Below, piece after piece: positions 1 through 9,781 of a stretch of 64,000 bases of DNA. Every line of letters starts with the position of its first letter. Positions within the stretch are counted from its first letter, which is position 1. The notes below the pieces were generated by a model. It ran no database searches and had not been told where the DNA came from. It worked only from the letters and a program-made list of their open reading frames with translations. A program made the translations under genes and the position numbers. The stretch spans positions 2,976,001-3,040,000 of the forward strand of contig CBDDLM010000004.1 of the NCBI GenBank assembly GCA_965230665.1, given 5' to 3'. Origin of the DNA: JAGNRR01 sp965230665 (lineage in GTDB: Bacteria > Bacteroidota > Bacteroidia > Chitinophagales > Chitinophagaceae).

Positions 1-112
1 TAGATCAATCATACAGTATCAATATGAAGAGCCGAACGAAAAAAAATATTCGTATTTAAGTTAGGGCAGGTCAGTGCACCCACAATCCACAATCTATAAA
101 ATATTATTTATC

Positions 113-1897
113 TCAATCTTTAACTAGAAAAAGAGCTTGTTCACTCTTACCATTCTTTTTATCAAGGATAAGTATGTACAATCCAGGATTGACATTATTA
201 AGATCGACTGTTAGCTTTTTACCTTCAATAGTTCTAGCGAGTAATAATCTACCACTTGAAGAATACAGTTTTATGTTTCCTATTACTAATTCGTTTAGCT
301 CTATGTGAAGAGTTCCATTATTTGAAACAGGGTTAGGATAAATTCTCCTAAAAGTCTTAACCGTGTTTTTAACTAAAGTAGGATGTCCTGTTTTAGAACC
401 ATATTCAATAGCTCCAATATCTACGGTCGAATTCCATATTCTTAAGGAATCGTAGAAGTCCGATGCAAATAATTCAATTTGTGAATTCGTTCCATTATCA
501 ATACATGTAGAATTCGATAAAAGACGAAAATCTTTGTTTAAGGCATTTTCAGTATATAAAGCTGTGCTTGTTGGATTAACAAGCAATGGAGAAGTGTCAT
601 TGACGTTATGGCTAGTATCTGAGCCACTTTTTAATATGCCACCAGATACAGTTTGAAAAACGGAATGACCTATCCAGTTATAATCAAACTCATATTCGGC
701 CTGAGAAGACGAAATATACACACTCTTATAAGCACCGTTTACATCAGAGAAATTGTTACTAATAATATTATTAAACATCCCAACTTTTGCTGCCTTACGG
801 ATTGCAATACCACTACCACTCGTGGCAGCGCTATTATTTAGTATCGTATTATTTATAACTTGTGCCCTAGCACCGTATATCGATACTCCTCCACCATAAA
901 AAAGAGCTCGATTATTGACAATAATGTTATCGCGTATAACGTAACCCAAACTATCCCAACCAAATGTTCCAATATTATCGGCAACATTTATCGCGGCACC
1001 TCCACCACTTATAGGGCACGAAGCACTGCGTTGCAAGTTATTAGATATAAAGTTCTTTTGGATGACTCCTCGCGTATCTCCTAGAGCAATTGAAGCACTG
1101 TGATAATTGTTATTGTGATGTATAATATTGTGTTCAACCAAACAATTGCCTATCCTTGCTCCAAGCCCCCAATTTGAAATGTTTATTAGCCCCGAATTAC
1201 TATTGTTCTGGCTGACTTCGTTGTGCACAAAGCTAAGATTTGGTTGGGTAGACCATAAGACCCCTCCCGAATCTATGTGATGAAAAAAGTTAGATTCTAA
1301 TAAGGTTTGTCCACCAAGACCATTATTAGAAAACACAAAATATGATGTAGGTAAACTGTTATACATTTCGGAATTTCGAATGGCCGCGACAACATTGGTT
1401 TTAGTTCTTATATCGAAAATGCGTTCACCCTTCACATGGTGCATCGTACAATGATCCATTAAAAAATTACATTCATAGATATGAATAGGTCGAGATCCCC
1501 CTAAGGATGTATGCCACTTAAGGTCTTTAATATCGCAATACTTAAAAACATTAGTGTCTCCTAATACGTCAGCACTTCTTAAATAAAATCCTGGCCAGCC
1601 TCCACTAGTACTTGTGTCGCTCCAACCCGTTGTGTCCGAAATGCTAAAAGTAATTCTGTCATTAGGTGCGCCTAAGGCTTGGATCGCACCATATACTTTA
1701 AATAAATAAAATCCTTGTACAATCACTTCGACACCAGGTTCTATAGTCAATAAACTGTCGATCCGAATATCCCCTTGAACTAAATAAGGAGAATTTGCTA
1801 CGGTCCAATTAGCATGATGGATTGTTCCACTGACGTTTGTGCTACCAAATGATTGTAATGAAATCAGACAGAGAAGAATACACAATAAGTTTTTCAT
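113..1897 (-). CDS. Exported parallel beta-helix protein with T9SS type A sorting tail
   Basis: A 594-residue exported protein. The start at 1897 is chosen because it gives a clean signal peptide (MKNLLCILLCLISLQSFG). The frame stays open for 72 more codons upstream, but that stretch is low-complexity and does not look like protein N-terminus. The middle is rich in Asn/Ile/Gly turns of the type IxNNxI and VIRDNIIVNN, the usual look of right-handed parallel beta-helix repeats. The last ~75 residues carry IYPNP, then a GLYILIL strand and a final KD, which is the T9SS type A sorting domain. It should therefore cross the outer membrane by T9SS and be surface-anchored or released. No catalytic motif is recognisable. 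Substrate and role are unknown; polysaccharide binding or adhesion would be guesses. Confidence 0.8.
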   Translation of the reverse strand: MKNLLCILLCLISLQSFGSTNVSGTIHHANWTVANSPYLVQGDIRIDSLLTIEPGVEVIVQGFYLFKVYGAIQALGAPNDRITFSISDTTGWSDTSTSGGWPGFYLRSADVLGDTNVFKYCDIKDLKWHTSLGGSRPIHIYECNFLMDHCTMHHVKGERIFDIRTKTNVVAAIRNSEMYNSLPTSYFVFSNNGLGGQTLLESNFFHHIDSGGVLWSTQPNLSFVHNEVSQNNSNSGLINISNWGLGARIGNCLVEHNIIHHNNNYHSASIALGDTRGVIQKNFISNNLQRSASCPISGGGAAINVADNIGTFGWDSLGYVIRDNIIVNNRALFYGGGVSIYGARAQVINNTILNNSAATSGSGIAIRKAAKVGMFNNIISNNFSDVNGAYKSVYISSSQAEYEFDYNWIGHSVFQTVSGGILKSGSDTSHNVNDTSPLLVNPTSTALYTENALNKDFRLLSNSTCIDNGTNSQIELFASDFYDSLRIWNSTVDIGAIEYGSKTGHPTLVKNTVKTFRRIYPNPVSNNGTLHIELNELVIGNIKLYSSSGRLLLARTIEGKKLTVDLNNVNPGLYILILDKKNGKSEQALFLVKD

Positions 1898-2175
1898 TCC
1901 TATGAATATACTAAAAATAACAAATTGGTTGTATGAAAGTTGCTGGTTTTTTTTAGAATATTTATCTTTTAAAGAGTATCTATCTGAAGAACTGGACGAG
2001 AAAGAAGATGGCTGGCATCGGTAGGATAAATAAAGGCTTTGAAATACTTTTTTGTTTAAATGGTTAGTTACAAAAATTCGGTATTTTTCGTTAGAGTTTG
2101 CAATGGACTGCAATGTTTGGCCTCTATCGTTTTCTCTATTTTGTGTTGTAACTTTAGAGCTCTAAATCTAAAAGA

Positions 2176-3357
2176 ATGAATAAGACTATACTTGTTTTGC
2201 TTACATTCCTTTCTTTAAAAAGCTTTTCTCAAGAAAGGGAAGTTGAATCAAATGTAAAATGCGGATCATATCAGGCCAATCTAGAAATCGAACAACAATA
2301 CCCTGATATTCATGAAGAAAGGAATCAATTGAATATATGGACAAAGCAGTATGAAACTAGTTCAAATAAAACAAGAAGTGGATATGTTATACCTGTTGTA
2401 TTTCATATTAATGATCCCAGTAATCCTCAGAAGGTAACTTTGGCACAAGTGCAATCGGCCATTAATATTTTAAACGAAGATTTTAATGCTCAGAATCCTG
2501 ATATTAATACAGTGCGAGCTCCTTTTAGTGGAATTGTTGCTGATGTAGGTGTTTCGTTTTGTTTGGCCACTAAAGATCCTCAGGGGAATCCAACCACAGG
2601 TATAACATATCACACGAATAACCTGAATGGGAGAGAACCAGATGGCACAGGTTCTGCCGTGAAAAGTATTTCTGCTTGGCCTTGTGAAAAGTATTTAAAT
2701 ATTTGGATTGTTAATAGAACAGAAAATGACAACAGTCTGTATAATTCTGGGTGGGCTTATTACCCTTCAACCTCTTTGGCCGATCAGAGTTTAGATGGAA
2801 TTATATATAATCACCGTTATTTAGGCTATGGTCAAGGGTCTTCCGATGTTTCGGGACCAGGGTCTTGGCAAGCAAATATGGCCAGAGTTTTGACACATGA
2901 GGTAGGTCACTATCTGAATGTAAAACATACTTTTGAAAACTATTGTAATGCACCTGGCGATGATGTGGCCGATACGCCTCCAGTTTATCATCATGGTTCG
3001 AATAATTGTAATAGCAATTGGACATTATGTTCTGGTGTGACAACGGTCAATGAAGAAAATTATATGGATTATTCGGACTGTCCTAAAATGTTTACTAATG
3101 GTCAGAAAGCTAGAATGTTAGCCGCTTTAAATTCAAATGTTGGGTATAGAAATAATCTTTGGAGTCAGACAAACTTAGTTGAAACTGGCTGTCTTACCTT
3201 TCCAACCAGTGTAACAGGGGTTCAAAAAAAGCCCAAAAAACTATTGTACGTAATTGATATTTTGGGAAGAGAAGTTATTGATGTTAAAAACGCTAAAGGA
3301 GTTGTAATATTCGTTTACGATGATGGATCTGCGGAGAAAAAAATGCATTTGGAGTAA
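2176..3357 (+). CDS. M43 (pappalysin/cytophagalysin)-like secreted zinc metalloprotease
   Basis: A 393-residue exported protease. An N-terminal signal peptide (about residues 1-18, ending SFSQ) is followed by a propeptide-like segment. The catalytic domain has the zinc motif HEVGHYLNVKH at 241-251 and a Met-turn (YMDYS, Met297), the metzincin pattern of family M43. Cysteines around 257-302 (NYCN, NNCN, TLCS, SDCP) fit the disulfide set of this family. The C-terminus (about 355-393) reads VIDILGREV followed by IFVYDDGS and EKKMH. This resembles the short strand-rich tails seen on Bacteroidota secreted proteins, but it lacks the YPNP start of a full T9SS type A domain. It probably degrades extracellular protein. 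Catalytic class is well supported; secretion route is inferred. Confidence 0.88.
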   Translation: MNKTILVLLTFLSLKSFSQEREVESNVKCGSYQANLEIEQQYPDIHEERNQLNIWTKQYETSSNKTRSGYVIPVVFHINDPSNPQKVTLAQVQSAINILNEDFNAQNPDINTVRAPFSGIVADVGVSFCLATKDPQGNPTTGITYHTNNLNGREPDGTGSAVKSISAWPCEKYLNIWIVNRTENDNSLYNSGWAYYPSTSLADQSLDGIIYNHRYLGYGQGSSDVSGPGSWQANMARVLTHEVGHYLNVKHTFENYCNAPGDDVADTPPVYHHGSNNCNSNWTLCSGVTTVNEENYMDYSDCPKMFTNGQKARMLAALNSNVGYRNNLWSQTNLVETGCLTFPTSVTGVQKKPKKLLYVIDILGREVIDVKNAKGVVIFVYDDGSAEKKMHLE

Positions 3358-3542
3358 GCCATAGTGCACGGAATAGTTGTTTTCAAGAAAAATTGAGAAT
3401 GAATTGGTTGTATAGAAAAACGTCTAATTCATGTTGTCATTTTATTGAGTCCCTTGCAAGAGACCTTTTTACCATTTTGATTTAGTGTTGTGTCTCATTA
3501 GGTAGAGCAAAATTCATGAAGTGTCAAATTTTTAAGCAGGAT

Positions 3543-4326
3543 TTATCGCAATAAGGTTAGGTCTCCTTTTAAATTTCTTAACTGATGTCGAGCAACAATA
3601 ATTTTTATCAAATAGAAGTACGTTCCAATATTGGCATGCTTTCCATGAATATTGCCATCCCAACCTTTGGTCCAGTCCGTTGTATAAAAAACTCTTTGTC
3701 CCCAACGATTATAGATTTCGAAAGATTTTAAATCGACCTCGTGCAGGTTGATTATTTTAAATACGTCATTATTTCCATCTCCATTTGGACTGAAAGCATT
3801 ACTTGTCCTTTCGGTCAATGTATACATATTTTCCATTGAGTTGTACAGGAGCCAAGTCTAGATTAAAGTCTCGAGCTGCTTCAAAGTGTATATCTATAAC
3901 AAGTTTGCCCGTTTCATTTACGTAGCCAAATTTTCCATCGAGTTGTACTACACCTCTCTGGTTATTTAGCTTATAAGCTTGATCGTAAATCGGTTGACAT
4001 ACCCAATTACCATGAATGTCAATATAACCATATTTCCCGCCTAATTTGGCTACGGCTATACCATCACTAAATGGTCCTAAGTTTTCATATATTATTGGAA
4101 TTGCGATATTGCCTTTTACATCTATAAAACCACGTTTCATTCCTGACCCTACAAGGGCTAAACCATTTTTGAACTTACTAGCTTGTGTATATATCGTTGG
4201 AACAATTACATCGCCTTTCCTATTTTTAAAACCTGTCAACCCATTTTCATAGTAACGTAATAAGTCTTAAGAAAAGCAATTCGGGATAATGTTTATAAGA
4301 ATAATTGTTATGACTAATTTTTTCAT
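3543..4326 (-). pseudogene. Broken WG-repeat protein with T9SS type B tail (nonsense codon plus frameshift)
   Basis: Three pieces of one former gene lie in order on the minus strand. At 4326 an ATG opens a signal peptide (MKKLVITIILINIIPNCFS) that meets a TAA at 4269-4267. The same frame then continues as WG/KWG repeats: four units of the type GFxNxxGxxxxPxIY and GYIDxxGNW, down to a stop at 3799. A second reading frame overlapping at 3836 carries a type B (gliding-motility-associated) sorting domain starting AFSPNGDGNNDVF with YNRWGQ and GTYFYLIK. The TAA stands where Bacteroidota signal peptides typically have Gln after the cleavage site, so a CAA-to-TAA change would explain it. The repeat-to-tail junction is short and out of frame, so an indel or deletion also occurred. 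Translation of the pieces as a secreted protein is unlikely. Confidence 0.8.
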
Positions 4327-4557
4327 ATAAGTGGCTTAAGTAAATACGTGTTGAAGTTCAGTAAGGTTGGCGTTATACGGCTTACTTTATGTAGTACTTT
4401 CTATTGCCAAAAAAGCTTCTTTACTGCGAATTATGTTTGGGATATATGAGTTACTAGAATATAATCTCTATTTAGGCAAAAGAAAATATTTTGAAGAAGA
4501 CTAATGCGAAATCTTGTCCGATCCAATTAAGATGGGCAGGGTTTTCTAGGAATTTCT

Positions 4558-4565
4558 TACCTTCG
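4558..4565 (+). promoter_or_regulatory. -7 promoter element, near-leaderless
   Basis: TACCTTCG fits the Bacteroidota -7 consensus TAnnTTTG with one change. It ends 4 bases before the ATG at 4570, so the transcript would be leaderless or nearly so. No convincing -33 TTG was seen. Confidence 0.4.
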
Positions 4566-4569
4566 AGAT

Positions 4570-7440
4570 ATGAGACTCCCCCTATTTATCATTTTCATTT
4601 TGTTTTTTACGTTCAGCTCTTCAGCACAAATATTTAATTGGGCTCGAGATATTAGCGATAATACACCTTTACAATCTGCTCAAAATTGTCAAAGTAAGCA
4701 CATTAAAACCGATGCTGTTGGAAACGTATATTCTATTGGAAATTATACTGATTCAGCAAGAGAGCATTTTGGCAGTACGCCATACTTTTTAACATCAGAT
4801 AGTATTGGACTATCTGTTTTTATTCGAAAGCATGATTCAAGTGGTAATCTCATTTGGATTAAAAGTATTGATGCGAATACGAGTATTTTTCCTGAAGATC
4901 TTGAGGTCGTAAATAACGAGCTATACATTGTTGGTCGTTTACATGGTTCTGCAGATTTTGATCCTGGTCCAGGGGTTGTTAATAAGACTGCTCTAGGTAT
5001 TGCAGATGTGTTTCTATTGAAACTAGATACGGCATGCAATTATTTATGGGCGAAAACACTTGCTGGGAGTAGTTATGCTTTTTGCAATGGGGTAGCTTTA
5101 GATCAACTAGGTAATATATACATAACAGGTAATTTTACTGATACGCTTAATTTTGGAACCACTGCTGTTCAATATCCAGTTGTTGCTGCATCAGGAGCTA
5201 CCTATGTTGCTAAGTATACTTCCGCAGGTTCTTTGATTTGGGTTAGAACTATTGGTTCTAGTGCTTCAAGAGATATTGTAATTGACAGTTTGGGGGATAT
5301 TGTTATTACAGGAAACTTTCAAGGGACAGTCGACTTTGATCCTGGTGTTGGAGTCTTTAATCTAACTGCCGGAATGTCTACTGCTGGTCCAGCAACAGAA
5401 ACATATATTTTAAAATTGGATACTGCCGGAACCTTTCATTGGGCCCTTAGTATAAATGGGGGCTGGAGTGCTTATCCATTTGATTTGGAAACAGATCATA
5501 AGGGAAGATTATATCTGATCTATAGGACTAGCTCATTAGGAAATGGTCATTTAACACTTGCTGCCTATAGTAAAACAGGACAGTTAATATGGAACACTTT
5601 TGTTAGAATAGGGGGAGCAGTTAGTCAAACTCCTGAAGGAAAAATCGAACTTGATAGCCACGGCGGGATTCTTGTGGCGAATACTTATGAGGACTTTGGT
5701 TCAATCTACGGAATGGGTATTAGTCGGTTTGATACCTTAGGGAATGAACATTGGCACAAACTACTTGTTAATAGGATAACAATTAGCGATTTAGAACTTG
5801 ATGATGCGAACAACATTTTTTTTACAGGTGCTTATTATTATGCTCAAGGAGCTGATTTTGATCCTACTCCCGCTGTTTATTCTCTAAATCCCGTTGTTTC
5901 GGGTGGCCACGGTAGTTTTCTCTTAAAGTGGAATGGTTGTTCTATTTCTTCTTATCCAATCATTACAGTTAGTGGTTGCGATAGTGTTTCTGTCAATGGT
6001 TTTACCTATTATACGACTAACCAGCATGTTCAGCATTATACCAACAGTCAGAATTGTGATAGTACAGTACTTCTTGATGTAATTATTCATCCTTCCGTAA
6101 GCGATACAATTAACCAAATGGCTTGCGATAGTTTTTTATTCAATGGTCAGATGAGATATAATTCAGGTATTTACAAGGATACCTTTTCAAGTCAGTTTAT
6201 GTGTGATAGTATAGTATATCTTAACCTCACTCTGAATCATTCAGTCGATTCTATAGTTACTTTAACCGCGTGCGATTCGTTGGTTATAAATGGTCAAACC
6301 TATACAAGCAGTGGCACCTATACCCAATTATATACCAATAGCCTAGGATGTGATAGTATGTTTACTATCAATTTAACTATAAATAATTCTTCAAGCAATG
6401 CATTGGCGCAAACAGGTTGTGACTCATTAGTTATAAATGGTCAAACCTATACGAGCAGCGGGACCTATACTCAATTATTCACCAATAGTCAGGGATGTGA
6501 TAGTACATTAACATTAAATCTAAATATCCTACACCCAACCACTAGTACGATTACACAAACTGGGTGTGATTCATTGGTTATAAATAGTCAAACCTACACG
6601 AGTAGCGGGACCTATACTCAATTACTCACCAATAGTCAGGGATGTGATAGTACATTAACATTAAATCTAAATATCCTACACCCGACCACTAGTACGATTA
6701 CACAAACAGGGTGCGATTCATTGGTTATAAATAATCAAACCTACACGAGTAGCGGGACCTATACTCAATTACTCACCAATAGTCAAGGGTGTGATAGTAT
6801 TCTTGTGATACACGCTACAATCAATCAATCTACAACAAGTTCAATTACTGATACTGCAACGAATTCATATACTTTGAATGGTCAGACTTATACTAGTAGT
6901 GGTACGTATACGCAGCTACTGACTAACACTGTCGGGTGTGACAGTACCTTAACATTATACCTTACGATTAATTCTATTACACCTGTCATTACACAAAACG
7001 CTTTAGTACTAACCGCAAATCCACCAGGGGGAATATATCAATGGGTACGATGTAATCCATTTCAACTTATCTCGGGTGCGAATGCTCCGAGTTATACAGT
7101 AACCTCTAATGGACAGTATGCTGTAATCGTAAACTTAAATGGTTTAATAGATACCTCCGCTTGTATTACAGTTACTAATGTTGGTGTTGATGATGTAATG
7201 TTTCAAGGAATATCCGTTTACCCGAACCCTGTGAATGACAAATTGTTTATTCGTTCTACTAATATTTTGAAAGGCGCTCGATTACAAATATTAAATGCTA
7301 CGGGGCAGGTCGTTTATAGAAAGGAAAACCTCACAGGAGTGAATTTTGAAGTAGATATGAAAAAGTATTCTAGCGGTCTTTATATCATCGAATTGAGCAA
7401 AGAAGGTAGCAGACAAAGAATAAAGGTATTGAAGCAGTAG
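4570..7440 (+). CDS. Large T9SS cargo: SBBP-like propeller plus seven 49-aa CDS repeats
   Basis: A 956-residue exported protein. A signal peptide (about 1-19, ending SSAQ) precedes an N-terminal half (~20-460) of SBBP/beta-propeller-like units marked by GNIYITGNFxxxxxFDPGxG and LKLDTAG. Residues 469-811 are seven tandem units of exactly 49 residues, each with CDS near the start, GQTYTSSGTYTQ in the middle and GCDS near the end. After a linker the final ~80 residues form a type A sorting domain (VYPNPVNDK, SGLYIIEL, ending VLKQ). The 688-residue-frame gene on the opposite strand at 7679 has the same propeller plus one such unit, so the two are convergent paralogs. Likely a surface protein. The repeat block probably acts as a stalk or adhesin, which is inference. 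Confidence 0.85.
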   Translation: MRLPLFIIFILFFTFSSSAQIFNWARDISDNTPLQSAQNCQSKHIKTDAVGNVYSIGNYTDSAREHFGSTPYFLTSDSIGLSVFIRKHDSSGNLIWIKSIDANTSIFPEDLEVVNNELYIVGRLHGSADFDPGPGVVNKTALGIADVFLLKLDTACNYLWAKTLAGSSYAFCNGVALDQLGNIYITGNFTDTLNFGTTAVQYPVVAASGATYVAKYTSAGSLIWVRTIGSSASRDIVIDSLGDIVITGNFQGTVDFDPGVGVFNLTAGMSTAGPATETYILKLDTAGTFHWALSINGGWSAYPFDLETDHKGRLYLIYRTSSLGNGHLTLAAYSKTGQLIWNTFVRIGGAVSQTPEGKIELDSHGGILVANTYEDFGSIYGMGISRFDTLGNEHWHKLLVNRITISDLELDDANNIFFTGAYYYAQGADFDPTPAVYSLNPVVSGGHGSFLLKWNGCSISSYPIITVSGCDSVSVNGFTYYTTNQHVQHYTNSQNCDSTVLLDVIIHPSVSDTINQMACDSFLFNGQMRYNSGIYKDTFSSQFMCDSIVYLNLTLNHSVDSIVTLTACDSLVINGQTYTSSGTYTQLYTNSLGCDSMFTINLTINNSSSNALAQTGCDSLVINGQTYTSSGTYTQLFTNSQGCDSTLTLNLNILHPTTSTITQTGCDSLVINSQTYTSSGTYTQLLTNSQGCDSTLTLNLNILHPTTSTITQTGCDSLVINNQTYTSSGTYTQLLTNSQGCDSILVIHATINQSTTSSITDTATNSYTLNGQTYTSSGTYTQLLTNTVGCDSTLTLYLTINSITPVITQNALVLTANPPGGIYQWVRCNPFQLISGANAPSYTVTSNGQYAVIVNLNGLIDTSACITVTNVGVDDVMFQGISVYPNPVNDKLFIRSTNILKGARLQILNATGQVVYRKENLTGVNFEVDMKKYSSGLYIIELSKEGSRQRIKVLKQ
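5974..7002 (+). repeat. Seven in-phase tandem repeats of 147 bp
   Basis: Units start at 5974, 6121, 6268, 6415, 6562, 6709 and 6856, each exactly 147 bp (49 codons) with no indel. Units 4-6 are nearly identical at the DNA level, while units 1, 2 and 7 are more diverged. This is the pattern of recent internal expansion by recombination. Unit 7 has lost the first Cys (ATNS instead of xCDS). Confidence 0.95.
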
Positions 7441-7613
7441 TGCTAGTATTGTAGAGACTGAAAAAAGTCTAGGGTAACACTTTTTGATAATACATATAAC
7501 AAAGGATACAATTTTCTAGCTCAGTTTGTTTGTACGGCTTCATTAATACACTTTAAAATGGTGTAGACAATCTTATATCTTGTTTATCTGAAGCTTTCTG
7601 AAAATAATACGTA

Positions 7614-7674
7614 TCCGTACAAATGCGATCCGTATGAATGAATTTAACAGCCTCTGTCCTCTGCATTGTACGGA
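7614..7674. repeat. Imperfect inverted repeat between convergent genes
   Basis: TCCGTACAAATGC at 7614-7626 faces GCATTGTACGGA at 7663-7674; the arms match apart from one extra A. The spacer is 36 bases. It lies just downstream of the minus-strand gene that ends at 7679. It has no U-tract, so it is not a typical terminator, though it could still stabilise a 3' end. Confidence 0.5.
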
Positions 7675-7678
7675 GAGC

Positions 7679-9727
7679 TTACAGTTTCAGGACTTTAAAT
7701 GTTCGCGTTTTACTACTATTTTTTTCAAGCAATTCTAAGAAGTATATCCCTGGAGGAAGTGGAAGTTCAAATGCAATGTTTTTGTCTTGATGGATTACAG
7801 TCTCAAATACTTTTTGTCCCATGGTATTGCGCACCACTACTTTATCTAATTGAATGGAAGCAGGCCAATCTATAGAGATACTTTTACTTGTGGGGTTCGG
7901 ATAAATGTTGATGCGAGCGTTTTTGGTTATTGAGTTTACTGAGACATTGGTGACGGCAAAACAATCCGACGTGTCGATGCACCCATTCTGGTTTACAATA
8001 ACTGAGTAATTTCCGTTTGTCGCAGGAATAAAAGTTGAACTAGTTGCTCCGGAGACAATAGCAAGTTGGAAGCAGTCGTACCATTGAAAAGAAGCATTTG
8101 AAGCATTCGCAATAAGAGCAGGAGAGTGATTCGTAATGCTCGTATCGGCACCTTGGACAGTTAAATTAATTGTCAGTATACTATCACAACCCTTTGTATT
8201 CGCGATAGTGTCTAAGTAGGTACCAGTAGTGTCCCAGCTGTATTTTCCACTTGGGCTGGTGTAGGAGCTTCTTCTACATATAGTCATGTTAACAGTAGAA
8301 GTTGTATTAGCGCAAGGAACGATCTTTAGAATAAAGGCTTCAAGATAAGCTACATGAGGTAGATTCTTTACTCCTAATCCAATATCGAAATCAGCATTTG
8401 AGGAGTTGTATCGTCCTGTCATATAGAAACCGTGACTTGTAGTGGGGTATATTTTTCTTACAAAATCCTCACCAGGTCCAGAGATACGCTTAGCTAATAA
8501 CGCATGACCGCTTTGGTCATATTTTGCAATGAAAATATCGTTCTTAGTACTCAACCCATTGTTGAGCAAACGCAAAGGAGCATTTAAAGAGTCAAGGTAT
8601 ACCGTTCCTTTATATGTACCGCTTAGAAAAATGTCTCCTCCAGATTCTAAGGCGATACTTACAGCTCTAACGTCTCGCAAACCTGCTATTTGTTTAACCC
8701 AACGAAAACTACCTGCTGTATCTAATTTGAGTAGGTAGCCATCTGTTGAGCTTGCCCAAGCAGTTAATTTTGTACTGGTAGAACTATTTGGAGTAAAGTC
8801 CGTTGTGCCTGTTAAAAATCCAGCGATATAGATCAGGCTGTCTTGGAAGATTTCAATTTGATATGCAGATCCTGAGCTGCCGCCTCCATAGCCATTTGCC
8901 CATATTAAGTTATTCGTAGAGTCATATTTTAAAACGAAGGAATTGCTGCCACCCAAATAATAATTTCCAACGAGATAGTAATTACCAAAATGATCTAATT
9001 TAAAATCAGCTACGTAATCACTAAGTTGTCCAAGCTCAGTAACTTGTTTTACAGATATAAAATTACCAGCCGTATCCAGTCGTAAGACATATATATCAGT
9101 ACCCGTACCCGCTGTGGCTGCTGTCAAATTGGATACGCCTAAGCCGGGATCAAAATCAACCGTTTTTTGAAAATTACCAGTAAGAAATAGATGTCCATTT
9201 TGGTCCAATTGCAACACGCCAGCATAATCATCTTCTACTCCTCCAAGACTCTTGCTCCAAACGTAATTACCATTTTGATCTAATTTCATTATAAAAATAT
9301 CATCTTCTCCATTGGAGTGGAGAAATGCTGAACCTGCACCTGGGTCAAAGTCTGCAGAATCATTATACGAACCAGCAAGGTAGATATTTCCAGCTGCATC
9401 GATGTCCATACAGGTGAATTGATCGCGATCTGGTCCAGCGACCCTTTTTACCCAAATGAAATTTCCAGAGGTATCATATTTGATTAGAAAAGCATCATAC
9501 GTGCCCACACTATTTAAGGAGGTATTGCTAAGACCATTATCGAAATTAGCTAAATAGTCGAATGATCCTAAGGTGTATATATACCCGTCTGGGGTCGTTT
9601 TAATAACTGTAGCAGTAATATTACTAGTATTGACCATTGGTTTAACCCAATCTAGCGCAATATTCTGACCGAAACTTGATATTGAAAAAAAAGCAAGTGT
9701 TACAATTAGAGTGATTTTTCGTAGCAT
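7679..9727 (-). CDS. T9SS type A cargo, SBBP/propeller-like, paralog of the gene at 4570
   Basis: A 682-residue exported protein from the ATG at 9727 (MLRKITLIV... signal peptide ending SSFGQ). An upstream in-frame ATG at 9745 would put six extra residues before the signal peptide and is less likely. Residues ~25-470 are repeated GNIYLAGSYxDSADFDPG and KYDxSGNFIW units, as in the convergent gene ending at 7440. A single Cys unit (TICRRSSY...GTYLDTI...GCDSILTINL) follows. The C-terminus is a type A sorting domain (IYPNPTSKS, PGIYFLELL, ending VLKL). Presumably a secreted or surface-attached protein. Whether the propeller binds anything is unknown. Confidence 0.85.
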   Translation of the reverse strand: MLRKITLIVTLAFFSISSFGQNIALDWVKPMVNTSNITATVIKTTPDGYIYTLGSFDYLANFDNGLSNTSLNSVGTYDAFLIKYDTSGNFIWVKRVAGPDRDQFTCMDIDAAGNIYLAGSYNDSADFDPGAGSAFLHSNGEDDIFIMKLDQNGNYVWSKSLGGVEDDYAGVLQLDQNGHLFLTGNFQKTVDFDPGLGVSNLTAATAGTGTDIYVLRLDTAGNFISVKQVTELGQLSDYVADFKLDHFGNYYLVGNYYLGGSNSFVLKYDSTNNLIWANGYGGGSSGSAYQIEIFQDSLIYIAGFLTGTTDFTPNSSTSTKLTAWASSTDGYLLKLDTAGSFRWVKQIAGLRDVRAVSIALESGGDIFLSGTYKGTVYLDSLNAPLRLLNNGLSTKNDIFIAKYDQSGHALLAKRISGPGEDFVRKIYPTTSHGFYMTGRYNSSNADFDIGLGVKNLPHVAYLEAFILKIVPCANTTSTVNMTICRRSSYTSPSGKYSWDTTGTYLDTIANTKGCDSILTINLTVQGADTSITNHSPALIANASNASFQWYDCFQLAIVSGATSSTFIPATNGNYSVIVNQNGCIDTSDCFAVTNVSVNSITKNARINIYPNPTSKSISIDWPASIQLDKVVVRNTMGQKVFETVIHQDKNIAFELPLPPGIYFLELLEKNSSKTRTFKVLKL

Positions 9728-9731
9728 AAAA

Positions 9732-9739
9732 CAAAGGTA
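9732..9739 (-). promoter_or_regulatory. -7 promoter element, near-leaderless
   Basis: On the minus strand TACCTTTG is a full match to TAnnTTTG. Only 4 bases separate it from the ATG at 9727, which supports that start and a near-leaderless mRNA. Confidence 0.5.
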
Positions 9740-9781
9740 TAACATAGAAGGTATTGGAAAAGGAAATTACAACTAGGCAAG

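Noticed and set aside
1898..2113. 72-codon in-frame extension before the beta-helix signal peptide
   Set aside because: It is Ser/Tyr-rich low complexity and would place the signal peptide inside the protein; the ATG at 1897 gives a normal exported protein.
3799..4239. A separate functional WG-repeat gene starting at TTG 4239
   Set aside because: The same frame continues upstream through an in-frame TAA into a signal peptide, so it is better read as part of a broken gene.
5974..7002. CRISPR or non-coding satellite array
   Set aside because: Units are in phase with a long open reading frame, 49 codons each, with no spacers.
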